A stretch of DNA of 64,000 bases from Gossypium raimondii (lineage: Eukaryota > Streptophyta > Magnoliopsida > Malvales > Malvaceae): positions 54,036,390-54,100,389 of the forward strand of contig NC_068576.1 of assembly GCF_025698545.1 (NCBI RefSeq), written 5' to 3'. The first letter of the stretch is position 1, and each line of letters opens with the position of its first letter. Positions 24,958-37,229 of the stretch are shown piece after piece. The translations under genes were made by a program, and so were the position numbers. The notes under the pieces are model-generated. The model worked only from the letters and a program-made list of their open reading frames with translations, had not been told where the DNA came from and searched no databases.

Positions 24958-26073
24958 CCATTCGTGACACTATCGTATCAATAAAAATTTTAAAATAATA
25001 TAGAAAATCATAAAAAATTAGAATAAAGTCCAAAATAAATCTAGACAAATGGGTAAAGTCTAGACGTAGTTTTTAAATTATAAAAAATAAATGTTTTGTA
25101 AAATATTTATATAAAATTATTTAAAAATCGTAAAAACATTAGTTGAAAAAAAGAAAAAGATGTTATTGATTTTCTTGCTATCTCAGGAACGGGTAAATTT
25201 CATTGATTCTTTTTCATCTAATTTGCTAATTGTAGCATTGGCGTTTGATATACTTTTAACCGTTATTTTGTCTTTCAGTTGTTAATTTCATTGTAGGATC
25301 GATGTAAAACTATAATGTCAGAAAAATAAAATTATTAGTATGTGCATAAAATAGAAAAACTACGTACTTTAAAAATTGAGATTAATTATCAAAATATGTA
25401 TTTTAAAATTACCCTAAATTCAAAATAATATTAAAGTGGTAATTTTTATTTGAATATAGTAAAATAATATTAAAGTGCTAATTTTTATTTGAATATAGTA
25501 AAATTGAGATTAATTATCAAAATATGTATTTTAAAAATTATTTTCCATAAAATGTTTTTTAGGGCTTTTCGACATTTATGTGTATCGAGTTTAGAGCATG
25601 GCCTAATCACCCCACAATATGTACCTTGTATTTTAGGAAAAAAGATATTGCAAAGTATAATATGTAGGACCTCAATACCCATAGGTATTGAATTTAAGGA
25701 AATTTACTTTGATTCGAGTATCTTTTTTTTTTGTTAGTTGGCCAATCAATTTATTTAATAAAAGGAACACGATACTTATGGGTGTTGTCGTGTCAAGGTC
25801 CTCGGCTATAAATACCTCATCCTTTCTCTTTTATTTCACTTAATATCAAATTCTCTAGCTTTGCCAAAAAATTTGTTAGTTTTTCTATCTTTTACCGCGG
25901 GGAAGAACACGTAGCAAACCATCTCGTTAATATGGTAAATTTTTAACTAAAAAAATTTAATTTTTTATATTTACAAAAATATTTTTAAGATTTTGTAAAA
26001 TTAAATATTTTTGTGATGTTTCAAAGAGTAAAGAAATCAAGTTGTTTGTGCTCGACATAATTTAAACTTTTCG
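24958..26073. other. AT-rich spacer with a local tandem duplication
   Basis: At about 25372-25540 the block AAATTGAGATTAATTATCAA occurs twice about 127 bp apart, with a shorter unit containing AATATTAAAGTG and TTTGAATATAGTA doubled between them. No intact gene. The right part leads into the plant-mobile-domain remnant. Confidence 0.5.
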
Positions 26074-26328
26074 GAGTTAGATGGATGTATCAAAGACTGC
26101 TTGAAGGGTGTTGGTTTGTATGTGATATCTACAATAGTAGCTTTTGAAACGATTACTTCCACCTTGTTAAAAAGATGGAGGTCGAAAACGCATACATTTC
26201 CTTTTTTATGCTAGGAAACAACTATATTATTGGAGGATGTCACTTTTATAACCGACCTTCCAATTGATGTGTCGGTGATAACCAGAACTAGTGGCATCAA
26301 CGTAAAGCACGATGTTATTAGTTGTTGA
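26074..26328 (+). pseudogene. Plant mobile domain (PMD) remnant
   Basis: One reading frame, broken by a TAG at about 26213, gives LLKRWRSKTHTFPF then TTILLEDVTFITDLPIDVSV. This matches the PMD signature (LVERWRPETHTFHLP...CTITLEDVALQLGLPVDG) found in plant transposons and in MAIN-like genes. Only about 85 codons are recognisable. Its neighbours give no sign of an intact transposase. It is most likely a relic of a PMD-carrying transposon. Confidence 0.65.
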
Positions 26329-27928
26329 GGGTCACACTATCTGTAGATGTTATTAGTGGCATCAACAAGAATTGGGTGAAATGCACTTGGGTGAAGCAAC
26401 TTCTTGCTCCTGCCCCTTCATCACATGCAACTATGGAAGAGATTGAGCAAAATTATTCTCATATTACCGCAACATAGAGTCAATAGAGAATACTTTATTG
26501 TTGCTACATTTTGAGCAACATATCATTCTTTTAATCTCAATAAGGGGACAACCATTATGATATGCTTCAAAATTTGAATTTTTGAAAATCTTAAGTGTGT
26601 AGGATATGAAAGAATGTAGAAGAAAAATGTTTTGAGTTTCAGTGAAAAACTAACTATTAGTATAAGTTATTTATTAGTTCAAGGGTTAGGGTTCATTATG
26701 GTTTTAAGAGTACCGACATACATAGGTAACAAGGTTAATTTAAAATTTTCTTTCCCTTCAAATTAATAACAATTTATGTTTTAAAATTTTTACAAATAAA
26801 TCAACACCTATTGGTGTCAAGGTGATTTAGTCATTCTATAATAATTACCTTGATTTCAATGGGACGCGAATATCTTAATGCCACAATATATTTAACTAAA
26901 CTCGATATATAGATGTCGAGATAACCCTAAATAAAATCATTTTTTGATAAATAACTTTTAACATCACTTATTTTAATATAAAAATCAATGTTATTTAAAT
27001 TGGACCAGATCGATCAGTTGGACTTAGAACTGATTAGAATATAAACCAAGACATAAGGCTTGAACCCACATATGATCAAACCACTTAAAATTGGTAAAAT
27101 ACCAAAAATCGGGACAAAAAATGATGATTGAGGTGATTTTATAATTTTTATGAATTTTAAATTATTGTTAGACTGACAATTGAATCGATTGAACTGAAAA
27201 TTGATGATTTGACTGATTAGATCACCCATCCAATTATTAAAACAATGAAAAATAATACTATATACAAATTAAAACCATTATGATGATATTACAATTCACC
27301 AAGTAATCATACATACTTTGATTAAAAAAAAAGATTTAGTCTTTGTATTTAAAAATTAAAATGAAATCCTTCTAGTTTTTAATTTAAAACTTTCAGTCTA
27401 GTAATTAAAATTATAAATATTTTTTGTCAAATATTGTAAATTTAGAATTACGATTAGGTTATTTTATATATGTGACATATGATTGACAAAAAATAAACAT
27501 AATAAGTTACCAAATTTTGACAGTGGCTATCAACAACAACAATGATTGAACTAAGATTTTAAATTAAAAATTAGGAAGATTGAGTAACTTTTAAAGTTAA
27601 GAACTAAATCTCAAATTATATACAAGTACAAGGACTAAAAGTGTATTTTAACCAATTCTTTCGTATGAAATCCAATATGTACAGGTCTCTTTCTTCCCTT
27701 TAGTCCCGCGATATTGTTCTTTTTATTTATTTTTTCTTGTGGTGCTGCTCTCCGCGTTCTCTTGTCTTTTCCTTCAGATTCCATCCGCGTTTCCTTTGCC
27801 TACCTTTATATTCAGCTTTTCTCTTTCTTTCTTTTTAATCCACTTTCTTAAATAAACTAAACATTAATTCAACTTCTCTTTCCTATAAATTTATCTGTAA
27901 CCATGTATAACTAGGAGTTGTTGGCTCA
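26329..27928. other. Spacer and upstream region of RBOHF
   Basis: AT-rich and gene-free. The stretch 27000-27230 resembles other ATTGAATCGATTGAACTG-type repeats in the window. Close to RBOHF, 27715-27850 is pyrimidine-rich, as in many plant 5' UTRs. A very short upstream frame, ATG-TAT-AAC-TAG, occurs at 27903-27914, 14 bp before the RBOHF start. Confidence 0.5.
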
Positions 27929-30900
27929 ATGGGAGACGGTTCATGGCCGACGCACGAGAGGCGGTGGGCCTCAGACACCATCCCCGCCAATACCATTCTC
28001 AGTGCAACAACTTCGCCGGGGACTGAGTACAACTCCGCCGAGGAGTTCGTCGAGGTCACTCTTGATCTCCAAGACGATGATACTATCATCCTCCGAAGCG
28101 TCGAGCCGGCCACCGTTATCAACGTCGATGAAGGCTCCGATACTTCGGTATCCGCTTCACGATCACCGACGACGAGGAGCTCATCCAATAGATTAAGGCA
28201 GTTTTCACAAGAACTGAAAGCCGAAGCAGTGGCCAAAGCCAGGCAGTTCTCACAAGAGTTGAAAGCCGAATTACGCAAGTTCTCATGGGGCAACGGACAC
28301 GCATCTCAGACTGTAAATGGATTCGACTCGGCTTTAGCCGCTCGAGCTCTAAGAAAGCAGCGAGCTCAACTCGACCGGACTCGTTCCGGCGCTCATAAAG
28401 CACTTCGTGGATTAAGGTTTATAAGTAACAATAAAGCCAATGCATGGGAAGAAGTTGAAAACAAATTCAACAAACTCGCCAAAGACGGATATCTCTTTCG
28501 CTCCGATTTCGCACAATGCATAGGTTATCCATTTCATCATCACATTTTCCTCCCAAATCCATTGTTTTAAGCGCTTCGGTTTGAATCTATCTTCTAACTG
28601 TTTTTCTTAATCGTGTACTGTTCTTTAAGGAATGAAGGATTCGAAGGAATTTGCGTTGGAGATGTTCGATGCATTGAGTAGACGAAGGAGATTAAAAGTT
28701 GAAAAAATCAGCAAAGATGAACTTTATGAATATTGGTCTCAAATCACCGATCAAAGTTTTGATTCTCGCCTCCAGATCTTCTTCGACATGTACGCATTAT
28801 TAAACTATTCTATAACAAGTAGAAATTAATTAATTACGATTTTTTTTTCAGTTATTTCATTTTAAAATTAATGAATCTTAAGCTTCACTCTCTGGAAACT
28901 TGTAATTAATGAAAATAAAATTTAGTTAAAATCGTCCTTTTTCGCAATTATATGTGAATTTCCTTTCTAATCTTAAATTATATGATGTTTGCCCCATTTT
29001 TCAGGGTGGATAAGAACGAAGATGGTAGAATCACTGAGGCCGAAGTAAAAGAGGTAATTATTATTGTCATTATTCCAATTTTTAATAAAATTGGATTAGG
29101 CATCCACTTAAAACTAATTTTTAATAACACTGCCCCTTCTGATAAATTTTTTTCTTCAAAAAGAAAATTGGAAGGCCGCCCTTTCATCGTCAGAAGGAAA
29201 TAGTTTAATGCATAGAGTGATTGATTATGAGCACTTGTTTACAGGGTGTCATTTTGGTTTATTATAATCAACGTAAGGCAGGTATAATATGACCTTGAAT
29301 CACAAGAAACTCTTACACCAACTACTCCGATAATAAATAATCAAATTAAAGAAATAAAGAAAAAACAACAGTTTCAATCTTTTTTTGGTGTATGACGTAA
29401 ATCACTTTACAAGCATCTTGTCTATAATTAGATTGGTTTATTCGATATTCATTGTTCAGGGGTTTGGCCTTTTTTCCGAATTTTCTTTTCATATCATTTT
29501 ACTTTTTCTTTTGGGTGGGGGGTTGGTGGGGGCATTTTGGTCAATATATAGTTACCTTTAATTCGTAATTACAAAATTTATTTTCCTTTTGGTTTATACA
29601 GATTATCATGCTAAGTGCTTCAGCAAACAAGCTGTCAAGATTGAAAGAGCAAGCGGAAGAATATGCAGCTTTGATCATGGAAGAATTGGACCCTGAAAGA
29701 CTTGGATATATTGAGGTGGGTCCATTATTTATATGAAACTTCCATAATCAAATCCTTTTTTTGCTTTGTTTTGCATGAATTTCTTATTCTCTTAATTTTA
29801 TTTAATATTTAAGGGTAACAAATCAAGACAAGGGGTGTTTTAGAATTTAATAAATCAAATCGAGGAAATTATTATTTGCAGTAAGATTTCATTGTCACCA
29901 AGCTTATGAATTAGTTTTAGTAAGATGACCAATGGAGTAGCATTGACTTGAATATTATAAAGAAATAACTGAAAATATTAAATTGGGCTTCTTTCTTCCA
30001 AAGTCTATTGTTCGGCGAAAAATGATCATTCCAACAAATCCGGTTCTGGTTATGTGCAACCGTGACGAAAGAAGAATGATCAAAGCAAGAATAACGAGCT
30101 TTTACGATAGACAGCTCAAATTATCTCAATGTTGGTAAACAGTAATTACATTTGAGGTCGTTGAACCAGTTTTTAGTGCTTCCTTACATGTAGCTTGAGC
30201 TCGATGGGAAGAAAAAAGAAAGGCTGAATAGGTCCCTTCCCGTAATAAATAGAGTACTATTCTAGCTTTGTATATTAATTTTCCATTTTAATCAACTAGC
30301 AAATTATATTTGCATGATTATCTACTGAATAGTTCCCTCATTTAATTGGTGTGCTTGTATATATATTTTTTCTTTAATTGCTTCATCTCTATATAGTAAT
30401 TAAGGCTGTATGGTAAGACCAAAATCAACTTGGCAGGTCACTATCCGGGCAATAGCATCTGCCTTGAATTTGATTATCTTTTCCCTTATTTCTTATCTTT
30501 GCAAATCGGTTTTTCTTTTGTTTTACTTGCCAAAGTTGTGGTTTAAAGTATTGAGCAATGGTATCTGGTCATAGATTGAAGGGGTCCTGACCAACTCGAA
30601 CCCATGATTGACCGTTTTGAACTCGATGGTCCTGCTAAATGCGGACCTGACACAGTTGGGTACTTGGGTTCCTATGTGAGCTTTGCTTTCTAGTTATTCC
30701 CCTCTCCAAAACGCGTTCTCTTCACTCATTCACGCATGCACGCGTCATCCATTCTGCATCACTGATAGTGCGACGAGTTGACTGGGTCAAGATAACATTG
30801 TCCTTTTTCAGGACTAAATATTTTCCTCATCAGTTAATATTTTTTTTTATTTGCCGTAACTTTCATGAGTTGGTGGATGATGATGAACGATGAAAATGGT

Positions 30901-33900
30901 GCAGCTATGGCAACTGGAGACACTTCTCTTGCAAAAGGACACGTATCTAAGCTACAGTCAAGCCCTAAGCTACACAAGCCAAGCTCTTAGCCAAAACTTA
31001 CAAGGATTAAGAAAAAAGGGCAGAATCAGAAGAATGAGCACTAAACTTGTGTACTATTTAGAAGAAAATTGGAAGAGGATATGGGTCGTGTCACTCTGGA
31101 TTATGGTTATGATAGGACTCTTTACTTGGAAGTTCTTTCAATACAAACAGAAGAGTGCTTTTAAAGTTATGGGTTATTGCCTCCTCACAGCCAAGGGAGC
31201 AGCTGAGACCCTGAAGTTTAACATGGCTCTTATCCTCATGCCAGTGTGCAGAAACACCATTACTTGGCTCAGGTCCACAAAGCTGGGTCTCTTCGTACCT
31301 TTTGACGATAATATCAACTTTCACAAGGTATGTAAACTGAATACCAATTCCTTTCTTTCTCTCTAGTAATACAATCTTTTGCTTCTCTTTCACGTTTATC
31401 GTCTGGGTCCCAGGTAACTGTGATGATAGAAGTCAATATGATGGGTTGATTTAAGCCATCAAAGGCAATAATAGGTCTTCGATATTGTCGCTTGTGAAAT
31501 GTGAACTTAAGACTGTGACGTTAGGGAAAAGGGGGAGGGGGAGGGGTCACGCAGCAAAAGTTGACAAATAAACAGGTTTTTTTTTTTTTAAAAATATTGA
31601 AGACACTAGAATATCATACATGAAATTATAACATTGTAGTTTTGTTACTTTTTTGGCCGTGACCAAAGCATTGACATACACAAGAAGAAAAAAATGTTTC
31701 TCAAATTTTAGAACAGAAGGCTTGTAGTTAGAGTATATTTCCCAGATACGTATACTTAGGCCAACTAGATCGTATAGTTTTAACTGAAGTCTAAAGCAAG
31801 TAACACTAAATTCTATCAAGATTATAATGGTATAATGGTGGACAATCAAGATTTTAATGGTATTGGTTTGCAAAGGCATTAACCATGCTCTTGAGTTCAC
31901 AATTCAAACATTTGCAAATTACCCCACAATGAAAAGCAAATCTGATGCGTTGCATAATAACATTGAAGTTTGAAAGTTGTCGATTCCCATCCAATTAGAT
32001 CATTGTTTACGCTCTCCTCATCTCATTGAATTTATGCAGACAATAGCTGCAGCGATTTCAATTGGAGTCATTCTCCATGTTGGTAACCATCTTGCCTGTG
32101 ATTTCCCGAGGCTTATCAGCTCTTCTAATTATAAATATAAAAAGTTTCTAAAGAACGACTTTGGAAGTCCTAAACCAACGTACATAGACCTAGTAAAAGG
32201 AACTGAAGGAGTGACTGGAGTTCTAATGGTTATCTTCATGGCAATTGCATTTACACTAGCAACAAGATGGTTTCGGCGGAACCTGATTAAGCTACCCAAG
32301 CCTTTTGATAGAATCACTGGCTTCAATGCCTTCTGGTACTCGCATCACCTGTTTGTCATTGTCTACGTCTTGCTCATCATCCATGGAGAATTCCTTTATC
32401 TCGTGCACATATGGTATCGGAGGACGGTATATATTTAAATCTTCTTTTCTCAAGTTATTGCAGACATCAGGATTTTATTTTATTTTAATTAACTGTAACT
32501 GTAGTTTTAGCCTTAAGGCAATCGAATTCCTTGTTGCAGACTTGGATGTACCTAGCTGTTCCAGTTTTGCTTTATGCTGGAGAAAGGATCCTAAGATTTT
32601 TTCGTTCCGGTTTCTCTACTGTCCGGCTTTTGAAGGTACGCATACTCTGTCAAGTATGATTTAGTGTAAAGAAGTTCCATAATTAATTAGAATCTGCTCA
32701 AAGAAAAAGGGTATTGAATAAAATGAAGAAACATTTATGAGACCAATTAACTTGGAAGCACAATCTCAAGGATTTGAGGCTGTTCAATTTACTAAATTAG
32801 CTTCTCTGTGATCCTTTTTCCATGAACCCTGAATTTAGGTCCGAATCAGGCTACTATATATTTTGATTGATGATCGTCTTGTAACTTTGCATTCTCACTA
32901 TATAGGTTGCAATTTATCCGGGAGGTGTTCTTACATTACAAATGTCTAAGCCGCCACAATTTCGGTACAAGAGTGGACAGTACATGTTTGTCCAGTGCCC
33001 TGCTGTCTCTCCATTTGAATGGTAGGTAAAAAATTTAAAGCATATATAATGTTTTAGGATGGTTTCGGCTGGCAGGGGTGTATATTTTGCTTTTTGCATT
33101 TTTCCCTTCACTCATGAGCATTTCTTTTTTGGAACCAGGCATCCATTTTCAATCACCTCCGCTCCTGGTGATGACTACCTTAGTGTACATATTCGTCAGC
33201 TAGGTGACTGGACCCAAGCACTCAAACGACTATTCTCTGAGGTTTGTGAACCTCCTGTAGCGGGGAAAAGTGGGCTTCTCAGGGCAGATGAGGCAACTAA
33301 AAAAAGGTATATCTATTTAGCTTCTATTAATATATTCAACATTATCCTTTTTAGAATCATTAGGAATACTGAGTAAGTTTATGATCGATGATGTTGTTGT
33401 CCGAAGAACAGTTTGCCAAAGCTCTTAATTGATGGACCGTATGGTGCACCGGCACAAGACTATAGTAAGTATGATGTTCTGTTGCTTGTGGGTCTTGGAA
33501 TCGGTGCAACACCATTCATCAGCATTTTAAAAGATCTGTTGAACAACATTGTCAAAATGGAGGAGCAAGCAGTAAGTAACTCGTGCTAAGCTAATGAGTC
33601 GGTTTTTCTTGTTCTTTGGTTATAACATTCACAAAGATTATTTTTCTCATTTTCAGGATTCAGTCTCAGATACCAGTAAGGCATCAGACGTAAGTGTTGC
33701 GAGCAGCAATGAATCAACCACTCCAAACAGAGTTCCATCGAAACGAAAGAAAACTCTTAAGACCACCAATGCTTACTTTTATTGGGTAACCAGAGAACAA
33801 GGTTCTTTTGATTGGTTCAAAGGGGTCATGAACGAAGTTGCAGAACTTGATCAAAGGGTAAAAGAACTAATCTTTCATTTGTAATTTCTTAGAATACATT

Positions 33901-34568
33901 GTTAAGATGACACTCGGAAAGAATACCTTGGCTTGTTACTAACTTGTCCCTTTGAACAATGTAGGGTGTGATTGAAATGCACAACTATTTGACAAGCGTG
34001 TACGAGGAAGGCGATGCACGCTCAGCTCTCATTACAATGGTCCAAGCGCTAAATCATGCCAAGAATGGAGTTGACATCGTTTCGGGCACCAGGGTAGGAT
34101 CAATTTTTTGTGTCATTTTCATTCTCTCAGCATATGATTGTCTTTAAAACTCAATTCATTGTGAAGAGACAACAATTCCCTATGCAGAATTGTAGATCAT
34201 GGGTAGCATCCATCCCATGCCTTAGCAACAGCCCGGCTAAAATTTTCTTTTGAAACGCAATCACAGTTCCTCTTTTGACATTATCAGGTGCGGACCCATT
34301 TTGCAAGGCCCAAATGGAAGAACGTTCTGTCTAAACTAAGTTCCAAGCATTGCAACGCAAGGATAGGTAAGTGACCCCCTCTACCCCCAATGTAAGGAAA
34401 TGAAAATGGCAATCTTCTGTGTATTTCTAATACTGTTGTATTGTGCTTTGGGGAGCAGGGGTCTTTTATTGCGGGGCACCGGTTTTGGCTAAAGAGCTCA
34501 GCAAACTCTGCTACGAGTTAAACCAAAAAGGTTCCACTAAATTTGAATTCCACAAAGAGCATTTCTAA
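27929..34568 (+). CDS. RBOHF: Respiratory burst oxidase homologue F (NADPH oxidase)
   Basis: Fourteen exons: 27929-28523, 28630-28789, 29005-29053, 29602-29715, 30905-31327, 32040-32426, 32540-32635, 32906-33021, 33139-33306, 33412-33571, 33657-33857, 33965-34093, 34288-34366, 34459-34568; 928 codons plus stop, every junction in phase. It is very close to Arabidopsis RbohF (944 residues). The order is: cytosolic regulatory N-terminus with [14 protein letters not shown]; the EF-hand region with [15 protein letters not shown]; six transmembrane helices carrying haem-ligand histidines ([29 protein letters not shown]); FAD site [14 protein letters not shown] sites GLGIGATPF and FYCG; terminal FEFHKEHF. 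The enzyme sits in the plasma membrane and passes electrons from cytosolic NADPH to apoplastic oxygen, making superoxide for immunity, ABA signalling and lignification. Calcium and phosphorylation control it in the family. No broken residue is apparent. Confidence 0.97.
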
Positions 34569-35708
34569 TTCTGAGGAGTATACAAGGGGGGGAAATAGCA
34601 TTCTTACCATCCAGGGCCCTAACTCCTTTCTTTACCTAGAGAAATAAGAATTTTGCAATAATAGGCCCAGAAGACAGGAGCCACCGTACAGCCTTAGAAT
34701 AGAAAAAGGAGATATGAAAGGAAAAAAGGCATTTAGGTCTCTATCCCTATCGTTGAATACCCACAAAAGTGACGGAAGAGGCCATCATGGTTTTTGGGAA
34801 ATTAAAATCAATGGTCCGGCGAGCAAGAGAAATGAGAGTTGAGAGGTAGGGCAGGCCTAGCCCATTCAAGACCAACTTTGAAAAGCATAAACTGGATGGG
34901 TTTTTTGCCTCTCTCTTTTTTCCCTATATTTCCAAATTTTCATGTAAAGAAACCTTCTAGCATCTCGATGCTGCTGAATGCGGATTGAAGATTTGAAGCT
35001 GCTGTTCCTTATTATTATTCATTACCTTTGCTTTCAATAATGATCAGAGATTGTGTGTAAATTATGTTCACAACAAACTGTTCTGTAAGTTAATTAACTT
35101 GTTGCTAGTTTTATGATGTTCATCTTTATCTTAAATAATATAGACAAAGAGAGGATTTTATATTAAGGCCGGTTAATTACTTATTTCACGCCCGTGTTAT
35201 AATACTTCATCCATTTTATACTTATCATAAATTAGGTTCTTCACTTATTATTTTGAATAAATAAACCAAAAAGAAAGTTTAGGTTCTTGATTTATAATTT
35301 TAACAATGGGTATTATATATATATATATATATATTTTGATATTTGATAATAAAAATTTAAATGTCTATAAGGTTAAAATAATTAATATTTCGTGCATATT
35401 ATTTATATATATATAAATATATCAAGCTTACATAGTTATACTATTGTTGTTTGAAAAATGTAACCCTTGTAATAAGTTTGTGATTAAATGCCTAAGACTT
35501 TTTTATTTTATGTGACAGTGCACTGCAAACATGAAATCAGTTTGCGTGTGGGTTAATTTGGGCTTACAACAATATTCCCTTAATGCCAAAACTTGCAACA
35601 ATAAAGATTCAATTAGGTTCTTAAATGTAAATTACATATGACTCGTAAAAAGGTGCTTTCAAAGGTTGCAAAGTGTTATGGGTACTCTTCCCTGTTAGAT
35701 TCAAAACT

Positions 35709-35745
<37 letters not shown>

Positions 35746-37229
35746 ACCCAATTTTATTTCTATTAAATAACTTTGTAAAATAAAACATAATCTCCTTAAA
35801 ATTTTGCTATCTAAATGAATGCCATAAAGGAGGCTTTTCAATAGCAACGGACACGTTTTGACAATACAAAAGTTTTCAACAAACGAACTTATAAAAAATG
35901 CAGTCCTTTTTCTTCTTTGTTTTAGGTTTTGGTACAAATATTCAACCAATGGGTGCTTGAGATCGCAAGAAACTTCCCTCTGTCCTCCAGTCCCTTAGTA
36001 GATTATCATGACGGATGATACGACTAATTAAAAAATTTACTCCGCCTTAAACAATGTAGGAAAAACAACATCAACTCCCTAAGCTCATTCAGCTTTTACG
36101 TCTAAGAATTTAATTCCTCTGCTTGTCGGGATTAAAAATAAATTTCTTTGTATTTTTTTGAAACTTAAAATTTTAATCTTTGTATTTTTATTTCACGAAA
36201 TTTAATTTCTCTATTTTCCATATTTCAAAAAATTCTTAATTTTTTTTATTAAATTCAAGTTAATTACAAAAAAATTTTAATTATATAGTTTCCATGTGAG
36301 TATTTTTTAAAAAATTTAAATTACTTTGAATGTGAGTCATTTTGAGTTATTGTTTGAGAGTTGGATGTTTTCAAGTTTAGGTTCATTTTAGCCATTCAGG
36401 TTAAATTTAATACATAAATTATTTTGAGTTAGATCATTTTAGATTCAAGTTATTTATATATATTTTACTCATGATTTTCAGTTTGATTGTCAAAATTGAT
36501 AATGTTCAATTTCTTAATTTTAGAATAAAATTAGATCAAAGTCAAATAAACCGATTTAAGTTTATTATAAAATTATTAATTACTATAAATAATACTTTAA
36601 AATAAATATAATAAATTATTGTAAATTTAAATTAATTAACAATAATGAAAAGCAAAAAAATATTTTAAAAAACTATACTTAATTTAATTTTGGTTATTTT
36701 GGATATAAAATCAACTCATTCCAAATCATTTTTTATAAAAAAAAATTACAATCCATTCAATCGAAAACTACTCTTAGCCTTTCTGAAGAAAAAGGTTTAA
36801 TTACCAATACTTAACCACATCTTCGTGAGATGTTAAGGGCATATAACCGTGAGAATGGAACTAAAGGAATGCTTGTAATATAGGGTTAAATAGTAATCGT
36901 ATGTAAAAATTATGAGTGGGGCATTAGCAGAGGGGACCACGTGGGGCGGAAGAAATTTATCCCATATTCAGGTTTTTTTAGTTGATTTAATTAATTTGTA
37001 CCGATTTTTGGTCGAATCGGTTTAAAGTTATTTTCTAAAATGTTATATTGGTTGGTGTTCGATCTAACTAATCTAATCGACCGCTTTAGTTCAGTTCAAA
37101 TATCCTGATCCAATCGAATTTTTAGTTGATTTAACTAGTTCGTATTGATTTCCATACTAACTGATTCAAAGCTACTCTGTGAACTAATATCCTATTGATT
37201 TTCAATTCAATCGGTCTGACCAGAAGGTC
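34569..37229. other. 3' flank of RBOHF and AT-rich spacer
   Basis: The first part probably includes the RBOHF 3' UTR. (AT)n tracts lie at about 35314-35335 and 35714-35739. The stretch 36970-37210 is a diffuse repeat with TCGAATCGGTTTAAAG and TTGATTTAACTAGTTCG motifs like those at 17640 and 22370. No coding sequence. Confidence 0.5.

Noticed and set aside
31547-31900. 117-codon minus-strand frame
   Set aside because: Lies in RBOHF intron 5 with low-complexity content and no domain.
11377-34568. A co-regulated defence gene cluster (WRKY, RBOHF, NHL)
   Set aside because: The genes are far apart, on mixed strands, and separated by GH9 and transposons; shared theme alone is weak evidence.
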